The notes under the pieces are model-generated. The model made no database searches, was not told where the DNA came from, and saw only the letters and a list, made by a program, of their open reading frames with translations. This document shows, piece by piece, positions 37,621-48,930 of a DNA stretch of 64,000 nucleotides. Both the position numbers and the translations under genes were made by a program. Source of the DNA: Anisus vortex (lineage: Eukaryota > Mollusca > Gastropoda > Planorbidae); assembly GCA_949126835.1 (NCBI GenBank), contig OX421507.1, forward strand, positions 12,156,852 through 12,220,851. Direction: 5' to 3'. Positions within the stretch are counted from its first letter, which is position 1. Every line of letters begins with the position of its first letter.

Positions 37621-40029
37621 AAAATCGTATTGTACATTATGGCTATATTTATGGTGCCAATATATGGTGGAAGAGGAACTAAAATAGCCACTTCATTATT
37701 GTGGTGTTATATATGCCTAGGATGGCAGTGGGGTCCATAAGGGAAGCAATCCACGTAATTTTTACAATAAAAGCCATTCGTCTCAACTAAAGACACACGG
37801 CAGTCATCTCAGTTAGGCCTACGTACTAAACAATGCACACCAGTTATGTCATACATTATTTACATTGTGTGTGTGTATAGTGTATAAGCAGAGATAACTG
37901 GCTTTACCCGAAACGCGGCAAGCGAGGGGATTGCGTGGCCTAACACAGTGTACGGACGCTCGTACATTCTTTCATCGGATCAGGGTAGACTTAGTAATAC
38001 ATTCCGGAATCGGCCATTAAAAAAACTGGATTTGAACATCATATCTCTGGGAATAGCAAAGCTCTTTCACAATACCACTCATCCCAACATACAATGTCTA
38101 ATTTTTTTTCTTTTATCATCAAAGTAAAAATATACAAGAAAAAAGAGACAGAAAGAGTTAATTGATAAAAAAATTTACTTACTATAAAAATAGTAGCAAC
38201 CCGTCAGAAACAAACAAAATTCCTTTAAAATTCCGTTTAGCAAATTCAGTATGTAATCAAAGTCTAACATTGAAGACAAAAAAGTCAATCGTTGCAGACA
38301 TTTTATAACGTGGAATTTAACGAGTCTTTTTTTAGGGTCGCTTTTCTTTCTTTTTTTTTAATCCAACAGACAAAAAGGTCCGGAAATTAAAAGCTGTTTT
38401 TGGTCTCTCACAAAGGTTAATCCCCTGCCCCTCCCGCTACCCCTCGAGGGCGTCTGCTACTTGACACTGTATTGTGCTGGCACCCACAGACCGACAGTTC
38501 GACACACACACGCAGTCACACATAGAAGAGTTAATCTGGCCACTGCTAAGATGGTCAAGTTATCCAATCGACACAATGGGAGTATTTGCCGAGAGCGAAC
38601 CGCGTCAGGGGCAATCAATGGTCAATAGAAAAGACTTTAAAAGAAAAAGAAGGTTAGAAAAGGAAAAGCGAATTCTAAATTATTTTTTTCTATCCTCCCC
38701 CCTCCCTCAGTTACCCTTTTAAGGAGGATTAAGCTTACGCAACGGATCAATGAAACTACCCCGTCCCTCCCCTTCCTCCATACACACAAACACACACAGA
38801 AGCAGCCTTAGTTTTCCTTAACAATGTTCTTTCTTAAACTTCTACGTCTTAGGGTCCAGGTTGCCAGTCTGAAGTTATGTCCCCTATATTATATTCACGT
38901 GACCTCTTGATAAAAAGACGTAACGTCCTTATAACGTAAAAAAATTTTTTTTTTATAAAAGGCATTATGCGACGAACCCCTGGCCCACACGAATGAGTCT
39001 CGGGATTCTCTTCGCGCTACCATGTTCTTTTGAATAGCACATCGTTGAGGCTCTAGACACGTAAAGGAAAGCTCGTTACTTATTATTAAATCACAAGATG
39101 GCAAGAAGATTGTGTGGCCGAATGCAGAGCTGCTTTTTACATTTCCTGATTCCGGATACCCATTAATGGTTGGGCATGCGCAGTAGACAAACTAATGGGC
39201 ATGCGCAGTAGACAAACTAAAACAGACTCTGGTTCTTATTTTATTTTGCTTTTTAGTTTGAGTGGTACCAAAAACATTTAATCGTGAAATAAGACCTTTC
39301 CATTTAGCCTATCATTATACTATTTCAGCCATCTTTCAGAGAAAATGTGATTTTTTTTATAAATATATTATTTTTGAATTGATCAGAGAGAATCTGTTCT
39401 TTCTCTTCACGTAAAAGAAATTGCTAAAATGTCGTTTGGTTTGCAAAACATATGAACATACAATACCCAGGCCAAAGCAACATGTATTTTTTTGCGTCCT
39501 GGCATCGGGTATACCGGAATTCCAAGTCAAACATTTTTGGTGGGTTTGGAAGATAACTCCCTACCCCCTCCCTGTCCCTTTTTAAAAAAATTCCCACTCA
39601 AAGCCTCCTCTTCTCTCGCACTTCTATTCGTTTCCTCTTTTCTTTCTTTCTTTTCTTTTTCTGTCGTCTCTCCGGGAGTTTACCAAAACAAAGTTATAGC
39701 GAGGCGCGAAATGTTCACTGACTGGCAGACGTCGCTGCTTTGTCTTTGGAGTAATTTCCCGTGGGAAGGAATTGCGCGGACTAAGTTTCACTGAGTGATG
39801 CATCTCATTAACTTATTAGTTATAAACTAGTTTGAGATAATTATTCAAAACGTCTAAATGGTAGGCTAAAACTGAACACAAATGTATGGATGTTTTAAGT
39901 TTTAAGTAGCTTTCAGACAAATTAATCACACAGTTATCTTTTTTTTTATTTCACCCATGTAAAGGACATGAGAGCATGTTTTCATGCAACATGAAATCAA
40001 AACTAACTAATGCCCTAAAAGAAAAACTT

Positions 40030-40117
40030 TATTGGCCAAATGTTGGTCCAACTTTAGGCCAAAATGTATTTATTGGACAAATGTTGGTCCAACTTTAGGC
40101 CAAAATGTATTTATTGG
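40030..40117 (+). repeat. tandem duplication of a 44-bp unit
   Basis: A unit beginning TATTGG(C/A)CAAATGTTGGTCC is present twice in direct succession, with a third partial start (TTATTGGACC). The copies are nearly identical, so this is a recent duplication. Confidence 0.85.
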
Positions 40118-40970
40118 ACCAATATACTGTGCTATTAGGGTGGTAAGTTGTTTTGTTTTTATTGTATAGCCAATAAATACATATATTTAGTCAGGCATAA
40201 ACTGGGCAAAACGTGTAACGTCTAGAAATTGGAACTGTGTGTCAATAAAACTAGACTTTTAATGTACGGTAGTCTTTTTTTTTTTTTGTCAAGGGCCAAA
40301 ATCGTACCTTAGCCATTCCAATGCTGGTCTCGGGGCCCTTTTTTTTTTATGGCGTTAACAAAACGTATTATTACTCCGCTGTCTTATTCCCGAAATCCCC
40401 ATATTCAAAACCTCACACTGAATTGGCCACACAAAGCCAACGTACACGATTGCCAATAAAAAAAAATGGACTTAAAAGGTGGGTATCTTGATAAAAATCT
40501 TTTATTTCATCTACAGTTCTACACTGATCATGTGAACCTTAAAATATACTTTTAACGTTAGACCACCTAACAAAAAAACAAATAAATTATCTACTGCTAA
40601 AAAAAAGTTATGTTTTTATTACATCGGCACCATAAAGATAAATCGGTCCTCCGTTTCCTCACACTAATCGCTAGATCCATTGAAGCTAATCATTCACATA
40701 GCGTCTAAGATCTTACCAACTTAGACCTATCTAACACTGCCTTAAAAAAAAAACCTTTGCGTTTCCTTTTAGATTCGAGGTTTATAAAAAGACATTTTTG
40801 AGAATTAAATCAAAAGTATATTTCTGTTGCTTAATTTCTGATTAAAACTAAATTCAAAGTGTTTTAACTTCCTCCATGCAAAAAAAAAAAAAAAAGTTTC
40901 ATTAGTATAACAGTTTTTCCAACGATGGGTATTTTTGCACTAGAATGAGTTTTTTTTATTTGCCTTCTTG

Positions 40971-41035
40971 GCTTATCTTATCTTTATATGTTACAGACGC
41001 TCTTTTCTATACAGAAGATTTATTGCGGCCTACGC
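40971..41035. mobile_element. fragment of the 55250-type foldback MITE family
   Basis: It begins CTTATCTTATCTTTATATGT and continues with ACAGACGCTCTT, an AGAAGAT block and ATTGCGGCCTACGCT. This is the left-arm order of the element at 55250-55657. The right arm is missing. Confidence 0.6.
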
Positions 41036-43592
41036 TTTAAATGCTGCGTGGTTAGAACTAGACTTAAAATTTTGATAGCTGTTATTTTAAAAGTTAACGC
41101 TGTTACGTTGATCGATATTAATTTTTCCTTTTTAGTTTGGACCACATTATTTCCTGTCTGAATGGCATTCGGTAAAAAGGACAATTTTATCGTAATATGT
41201 TATTTCATCTGAAACAGTAAAAGTGTTTTTATCTCAAAGTCTTTTAGAGTACCGTTACTTCATTAGATTATAATTTTGCATTTTTCAAGTAACTGTGTAC
41301 TAATTTAAGAACATCAACAGTATATTATTTCAAATAAATGACTTAGGAGCATGAAGTTCATATTTTAATTTAATTAGAGTAAATGAGTAAAAGGAAAATC
41401 ATCTGTGTTTTTATTTCTGTGTATTTCCTGCATAATTTAATCGCAATCACGTAAAATATACTTCATTAGTTCCCTTTAGAATTTAACGGGAATAAATTCT
41501 TTTAACTGCGATTATAAATAGTAAAGTTCTTCATGTTGTTTTTCGTTGGAAAATGTTATAGTATTTCTTTAATTCTGTTGATTAGGTAATAGTGTAACTG
41601 GAGGCTGAAATGCTACACTTGATTGCGTCTGTCTTTTATTTGTATTTTTTTTTTTAAATATATTCTACTAACTTTAACTGTATGTAAGTTGGCAACAACT
41701 TTAAAGCACATGATAGAGTGCGTGCGTGTGTACATGGGATAAGGTGAGTAGAAAAACAGGTGGTTGAAAAAGGGAGTGGGAAAACACATACATTTTCATG
41801 TATAAAAAATAATAAATAAAAACTAGAACCAGTAGTGCCAAAAAAGTAAATAAATAATAATACTAAAATAATAAAATCTTTAAATATAAAAAAAAATATA
41901 TTCCGTATTATATAAATATTTTTTACTGATAAAAGGGGTAAAGGCTGAAAGATATTTCTTTTTTATATCTACAGATTTAGTCTCATTTTGCTTGATGTGT
42001 GTTCAACTTTTTTTACGGACACTTGCAGAAAAAAATGAAACAAACCAATTGTATCTCTTCAAATATAGACTTAAACGAATTTGTTTTTAAATTGTTAATT
42101 GACGCTTGCCTTATTTTAGTTTCGGCATGGCCAGTGTGGCGTAGATTCTAATTCCCACCTTGCAGGTAGCTGGAATCGATTAGAGGAAAGCAATGGTGGT
42201 TGGCGGGCATTGTGGCGGCCACAAGATCCCACTGCAAGCCGTGGTCACACACAAAAAAAAGTGTACTCTGCGCACTAACCCCATAAACAAAAACGCTAAA
42301 AACAAACAGGGATGGTGGGTAAATTAAGGTCCAGGAGATTTGAAGATTTCAAGGCGATTGAGCAAACAGTTCAACCCATTATCGTCTCGATTCACTTCTG
42401 ACACTGAAACAGCCACGGATGTAAAATAGAACTAGTAAATCGCCTATCTGTTAGAGCTATGACGAGTGGCTTAAAAAAAAAACTTTTCAATGCCACATAT
42501 TTACGCAGGGAATTTTCAACAAATTTGCAAAACTTTGCAAGAAAACAGTTTGTGCTATTTGGGATCAACCATATGCCCGGTATAGTATATAATATGCGAG
42601 CCAACATTCTTAAGTATGAAAGTTAATAAAGATAAAAACATATTTAGTGGACATGTACTCAATGTATGTAATCGTTTATCACTATTGTGTCATGCTAATT
42701 GTTTTTCTAAATGGAGCCACATGTCATCAGTACCAGTACCTTTTTTTTTTAAACCGTTAGACCGGACACAAAATAACAAACACCCCTCTTCTCTTTTTTT
42801 CCCAAGTCGTATATTGGTGAGGCCGTTTTGTGTGTGTGTGTGTGTGTATGGTGGGGGGTCTGCTTTCTTTCTGGGTGCCGTTTTTTTTTACCCGGAAGTC
42901 GTTGACCAGGAGGACAAAAGGGAGGCAAATGCGACACTTGAGACGTGACCAATGAGGAGAGACAAACTCTGGTTGAGTGGATCTTCAAAAAACTTCGAGT
43001 GTTTGTGGTCCATTTAGGCACGGTGGACTTCGCACAAATATACAAACCTAGTGTGCGGTAGGCAGATGCTAGGCATGTTTCTTCTTTCCCATGTGTGTGT
43101 GTGTGATTGTGTTATGTGTGTGTGATTGTGTTGTGTGTGTGAGTGTGTATACCTATGTGTCTTAATCAACAGGAAGATGGTGGGCGGTAGCGTCCGCAGA
43201 CCATTTTAGTATACTCGGTAGTTTATTGTGAATATAAATATTAATATGCATCCAAGCTATATAAGAGAGGTTGTGTGTCTGTGTGTGTGTGATTGACTAA
43301 TTCTTTAGATGTATTATGAGTTGACTGCCCTTATTGTTTTAATGTAAAAGTATTCTCTGTAGACCTGAAATAGATAATGAAGCAGGCGTCATTTGTGTAG
43401 TTGTAGTTTTTTTTATTTTATTTGGTTCATGCTTAAAAGGGGATTGTGTGGCCAGAACAACACCCAATTGCCTTGTCTTTCCCACCAGCGTAAGAACTTG
43501 AAAAAGTATTACGGGATCCAAGGCTACAAACACTAACACCCAACATTTCTCCACTGCGCACCGCACATGTTACGGCTTAGAATGGCTTAGAT

Positions 43593-43941
43593 CAGGGGTC
43601 GGAAACCCATGGCTCGCGAGCCAGATGTGGCTCTCTTGATGGCTGCATCTGGCTCGCAGACAAATGTTCGATTATAAAAAAATGTTTTTTTTAAAGACTT
43701 TTTGATCTACATATTAATTGCATATCAATATTTCATTCTACAAATGAGCTAAAGTCTACTGCAGCTCAGCATCAGAAGAATTCAGAGACGTAATTATTGT
43801 ACTTTTAGTGTTGAAATTTCGCATAATGCACACATTTACTTGAATTTTTAGTTTTAAACATAATGTATGGCTCTCACAGAATTACTTTTCAAAATATGTG
43901 GTGTCCATGGCTCTCTCTGACAAAAAGATTCCCGACCCCTG
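43593..43941. mobile_element. hAT MITE with 8-bp target duplication
   Basis: It starts CAGGGGTCGGAAACCC and ends TTCCCGACCCCTG, a clear hAT-type terminal inverted repeat. The duplicated target GCTTAGAT lies at 43585-43592 and 43942-43949. The 349-base body has GGCTCGCGAGCCAGATGTGG near the left end and no ORF. It resembles widespread hAT MITEs whose ends read CAGGGGTCGGC. Confidence 0.88.
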
Positions 43942-45836
43942 GCTTAGATGAACCAATTGTTTCGGCAATAAAATAGTAGGAACTTATATCGATAAACAAT
44001 TAAGATCTGGTTGGACTCTTTCAAAGTCTGGATGGCACCCCTGTTGGGGTATAAAAGGGGGGGGGGAGGGATAAGAAACAGACAAACGGGTTTTGTTTAA
44101 TTTGTTTTTGTTTTGTTGATGTTGTTGTGTGTTTTTTTTTCTCTTCTGATTTCCGGGTAACAATGGTGGCCTAATTAAAAGGCCCAATCAGATTGGTGAT
44201 TGTAGAGTTCACAAGAAACGAACCAATCAGTTACAATGAGATAAAAAGTAGGACGGTTACAGCATGGCCGTATGCGTGCCAGCTAATTTAAAAACTGTAA
44301 AGTGTTACATAAAAAAAGGATCTTAACGAATCAATCCAGGCGGCATTTGAAAGGTTATTTTAACTTCACTTAAACCGATCACCTTTAGCCCACACCAAGA
44401 CCTACTTAAGTATTTATTTACCTGGGTCTTGCCCGAAAGCCCAAGCAGGCGTCATCATACCCGGGCAGGCGTGATCGGATGTGGAGGAGAATTAGACGCA
44501 AGGGTGAGGAATGTAGGTCGATGGCCCTTCACCTGCTTCACTTCTCACCATAAAAAGGAGAGGGTGGGTTCCTTCACCCTCCCAGTCCTTTTGAGAGTCC
44601 ACCTCACCCCCCAAACACACTCTCCTACTCTGGTCAAGACAGGAAGAAACATGTTTGTTAAGAAAACATGACAAAGACTATATCTAACAGTTGGTGACTC
44701 AGTCTTTTTTTTGTGTGTGCGTGTTTGTGGGGAACGGGGGGCCACTGGTCACAGTCGACAGAAAGTGATCCGGTGCAGCACCATAAAATAGTCCAAGGCA
44801 GGTCTTATCTTTTGTTTTTAAACCTTTTTGGTGGGATGCAGAGCCGACCTATTCAAGTTTTTAACTGGACAAAGTAGTGTTTCCCAACTTACGCAGGGTA
44901 AAATACAGGGGATGGAATGCAAATGGCAAAGGCGGCTAGTCGTCGTTGTGGCTACACAATCGTGTAGCGAGGCCGACAAGAAAAATTGTGCAGTTTTCTT
45001 TTTTTTTTTTTTGCGCTAAATATATTCCTGTTTTAAGGTCTGCAAATTAAAGAAGGGTGCGAGGCGCAGGAGAGGGCAGCATAACTTACATACCTACACA
45101 AGATCTAAAGAGGTCATACGTCAAGCGTTGAATAATTAACTTTTGGAAGGAATGCTTCCTGCAGCGAAGCGACAAGCGCACTGATTCGTGGCAAGGTCTC
45201 GTCTGCTTATCTTACTAATTAAAAACAAAACTTGTCATACGTCAACTTTAATCACAGCGCATGCGTGCACGTGCGAGCACGCTTCGCTACGTTTGTTGCA
45301 CCCCCCCCCCTTTTTTTCCCCAACCCTTCTTGAGCTAACACCAATGATAATTGCATTCTTACCGCGTCTTTGACTGATTGTCTAAGTACGACAGGCCACG
45401 CCTAGTTCAATCTTTACTGAATAATTCTTCATGTAAAAAAACAACAAGTTCTTCAAATTGTTATGCAACGTAAAGTACGAGGTCAATGTTCATCTTCTTG
45501 TTTCGTATCACTTAAGCTTTTACCGATGCGCCAAATTTTACACCATAGGAAGGAAAAAAAAACAACAGAATGCTCAAGTTCTATTTCTAAAGTTCATGTT
45601 AGATCAATTTAAAAATTCAACACTGAATTTCGCGTAATTTCATATTTATATTTCTTCAATTAAGATTTTAGAATTCACAGCAAACGTATTTCAAAATATA
45701 GGCTACATATAATATTTGGTCTGATATTTAAAAAAAGAATAGCTGTATCTCGGAAAACATTTAACAAAATTTTTTTACTTGTAAATTATGACCTAAATTG
45801 AGTATTCTAAGTTTTAAAATGCTCTTGTTAAAAAAA

Positions 45837-46239
45837 GAAGAACAGAAAAACTAAAGAAATGCTGTATGATATAGATGAAGAACAGAAAAACTAAAGAAAT
45901 GCTGTATGATATAGATGAAGAACAGAAAAACTGAAGAAATGCTGTATGATATAGATGAAGAACAGAAAAACTAAAGAAATGCTGTATGATATAGATGAAG
46001 AACAGAAAAACTAAAGAAATGCTGTATGCTATAGATGAAGAACAGAAAAACTAAAGAAATGCTGTATGATATAGATGAAGAACAGAAAAACTAAAGAAAT
46101 GCTGTATGATATAGATGAAGAACAGAAAAACTAAAGAAATGCTGCATGATATAGATGAAGAACAGAAAAACTAAAGAAATGCTACATGATATAGATGAAG
46201 AACAGAAAAACTAAAGAAATGCTGTATGATATAGATGAA
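45837..46239 (+). repeat. 40-bp tandem repeat, about ten copies
   Basis: The unit starts GAAGAACAGAAAAACTAAAG and ends TGATATAGAT. Ten successive copies differ at only a handful of sites, for example ACTGAAG in one copy and GCTACATG in another. There are no unique spacers, so this is a satellite and not a CRISPR-type array. Confidence 0.95.
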
Positions 46240-47455
46240 ATATCTACATTTTTATTTATATACTTTTTTTTCTGTTGTTTTTTGTTGTTGTTGTTTGTGT
46301 TGTTGTGTATGCATTTCCCTTTGAAGTTTGTTTATGTCTAATTTATCTGTTCAAAACAACTGTGGGATTTTTTAAAAATGTATTATATGTATTTTTTTAT
46401 AACTCGTTCATCTCCTTATAAAAGCTATGAGTAATGGGGCCCAGCCCCACATAATTTTAGTATGAATTTGTCACCCTCCATCTTGCACGGTTAACTTAAC
46501 CCCACAGGTATCTTGGGATGTTTTTAAATACAAAATCATTACACTGAACTGTACAGATTTTGTACCATATAGATTGTGAACCGTATAGATTTTGTACCTT
46601 ATAGATCTGTACATTGCAACGAACATACACGTCTCTGAGGCAAACATACAATGGTCACGACAATCGTCCATACAATAAGAGCGTCTGCAACATGCACAAT
46701 TATTGTGTACATAAGTGTGTATTCTTGCAGTTCCGTGAAAAGATTCGCCAGAATTTCTTTCCAAGAGAACTAAAACCTGCTCCTATTCTCCCCTGTCTGC
46801 CATTGTCCTCTATTTTTATTTATTTGCCTCTTCTTGCACGTAATCCTTTGAAGTTAATTTATGACCCTGTATGATCTACCTGTACTGAACAAAAGGTAGG
46901 GATTTTATACTTTTTGTAAAACCCATTCATCTTCCAACAAAACCAAAAGAAAAAAACACTTTTAGAGTAATTGAATCTTAAGGGGGTTAAAAAAAAATCT
47001 TTTTTTGTAGAAGACACCAAAAACTGATGACGCCATTTCATCATAATAAAAATGAAAAAAAAATCAGCATTGCAGGCCAAGGTTATACATTTCTAAACGT
47101 CTAATTCTTTATTAAAGTTAAGCAAGTGATTTCCACATAATTTTTTGCTTTGTTTTACTGTGACCCGTTTTTTTTTAAACCTCTACTTCACGACCCATTA
47201 ACATTTATGTCACCTTGACTAGGTAATTTGTGACTAGGCCATATGTGACTAGGGCTGCCAAGTGTCTGGTTTTGAATCAAGACCTAGTTCTAATGAATAC
47301 TTTGAAACACACACACACATACATAATAGGCTGGGAGTTGTATTGGCCACACACTCCGCCTCGTATGCAACAGAAACTAGTAAGTTTTGCACTAATTTAT
47401 TATTTAAAGTGAAACATTTGCTCGAGCAGAGTTTTTTGTAATTACTTCTATCATC

Positions 47456-47460
47456 ATTAG
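47456..47460. other. target site duplication, left copy (ATTAG)
   Basis: These five bases directly precede the left LTR and recur directly after the right LTR at 53284-53288. A 5-base duplication is usual for gypsy-type integrases. Confidence 0.85.
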
Positions 47461-48766
47461 TGTCACGAAGTGGCAATTGAGAGGGGGGTAATAATGGCTG
47501 GTTGTCTTAGAGATATGAGGTGCCGATGCTGTAGTTGACCTGGAATATTTATTTGTTCTCTACTGGCTCGCTTAGATGTTATTAAACACACACAGACAGA
47601 CAGTTCTAAGTTAGGCAAGCAAGTCTCTGGTTACGTTTCAGGTGTTTATTTATGATTCAAATTCAATATCCAATGATGAGATACACATACTAATATGCAG
47701 GGGAGATACAATGCTTGAGATATATGCACAGGAACGTCTAACACTCAATATACTGTGTTGTTACGGAATCCAAGGTTAGGCTACGTAACTATAATGAGGG
47801 AATTACGATTACTGGCTAAGTATCTGCAAGTCCGAGTAACAATTTGGGAGCTAGGCCAAAACGATGTATCTAGCTCGGGAGCTGGGAGAGATCTGCTTTA
47901 GTTTAGTTGGGCGGGCTTTTCGTGGACACTAGTCACCTGACCCAAAGTTAATTTGGTTGGCTTACATTTAATTACATCTTATTCTCATTGGCTAGGTTGA
48001 ATATACATTTGCATAAGAAAAGCTTATTGGAGCCAAAAATGGATTGGGGGTCGGGGTTGCGAGGGCGGAAGGGGGGGGGGGAGAGAGGTCTAGATGAAAG
48101 ACAATTTATACAGACGTCCTGCTGAGTGGGGGAGTTTATCTCCATTTGGTAGAATCTTAAGTAGTTAACTCAAGTGGCTGGGGGGGGGGGGGGGTTTCGG
48201 GCGAGAATTAGTTACGTGTGTGCGAACTGCTGAGTGGGGGAATTTAGTCAACCGCTCAGAGAACGACCGTCTCAAAGCAATTGCATAACGTGCCGCTAAG
48301 CTGAGGGGATATAAAAGGGGGGGGGGGTGGCGGGGGGGGGGGCGCGAAGAGAAAGGGGGTGAGTGAGGGGTCGAGTAATGACTGTCTACACATGCGTTAA
48401 AATAGTACAAGATATAAATACATTAAGACATGATATGAATACATTAATATAGCATAGGATAAAATATATACATTCTAACTAACACATTCGTACCCATTCA
48501 ACCAAGATGTAGTACCAAGTTGAATCGTATTAGTCAGTAGACTCTGAATTTGGGCGTAGTACAAGAGTATAGTGAAGGGTAGAGAAACAGGTGAGGAAGA
48601 GTGATGGGGAGGTGTAATTGCGTAAGGGAGGGAGAAGATAGTGATAGTTTCAGACTACTCGTTCTATCTAATCTAACTCTACGCTAACCTATGGTTCTAT
48701 ACTACTATCTACGCTATAGTCTATCTATGGGTGCTACGAGTCACGGTTTAATCCAGAATCGTGACA
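47461..48766 (-). repeat. left LTR (3' LTR of the minus-strand element)
   Basis: 1306 bases, TGTCAC...GTGACA. On the minus strand, a TATAAAT at 48106-48112 and an AATAAA at 47645-47650 fit a U3-R-U5 order. It contains long G runs on the plus strand at 48071-48081, 48180-48194 and 48317-48342. Confidence 0.92.
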
Positions 48767-48930
48767 ACTCACCCGGGTAGCTTGGGAATCTACTCAGAAA
48801 GAAGATTTCTACCTAAATTACTGTCTCTGGGACATGGGGAAAGGGGAGTAACTACACACTCATTAACAGTGTGCGCGCGTGGGGCCGTATTACTGAGTAT
48901 GCTGGGCCACGAAGTGTGTAGGGGCACTAG

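Larger units (their letters stand above)
32486..47460. other. 15 kb without a recognised coding gene
   Basis: I see no coding exon I can support on either strand. ORFs here come from low-complexity sequence. The stretch may include the GLCE promoter and leader. Contents: a poly-G run (32983-32999), GA-rich tracts (33395-34440, 37077-37118), an ATAG-type microsatellite (34895-35085), a 47-bp satellite (35434-35680), a diverged repeat pair (36594 and 37418), a doubled 44-bp block (40030-40117), a MITE piece near 40971-41035, a hAT MITE (43593-43941), and a 40-bp satellite (45837-46239). Degenerate SINE pieces occur near 37920-38060 and 43430-43560. Confidence 0.6.

Noticed and set aside
45837..46239. 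Regular 40-bp repeat, CRISPR-like spacing
   Set aside because: There are no unique spacers between units. It is a plain head-to-tail satellite in an animal genome.
46738..46874. Possible terminal exon after TTCTTGCAG (FREKIRQNFFPREL...)
   Set aside because: The acceptor is weak, there is no partner exon, and the peptide soon becomes hydrophobic low-information sequence.
48307..48320. TATAAAAGG on the plus strand of the LTR as a promoter
   Set aside because: The element's ORF runs on the minus strand, so this would be antisense. The minus-strand TATAAAT at 48106-48112 is better placed.
48767..48800. Polypurine tract next to the 3' LTR
   Set aside because: The minus strand just before the LTR is not purine-rich for more than a few bases. 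No convincing tract could be marked.
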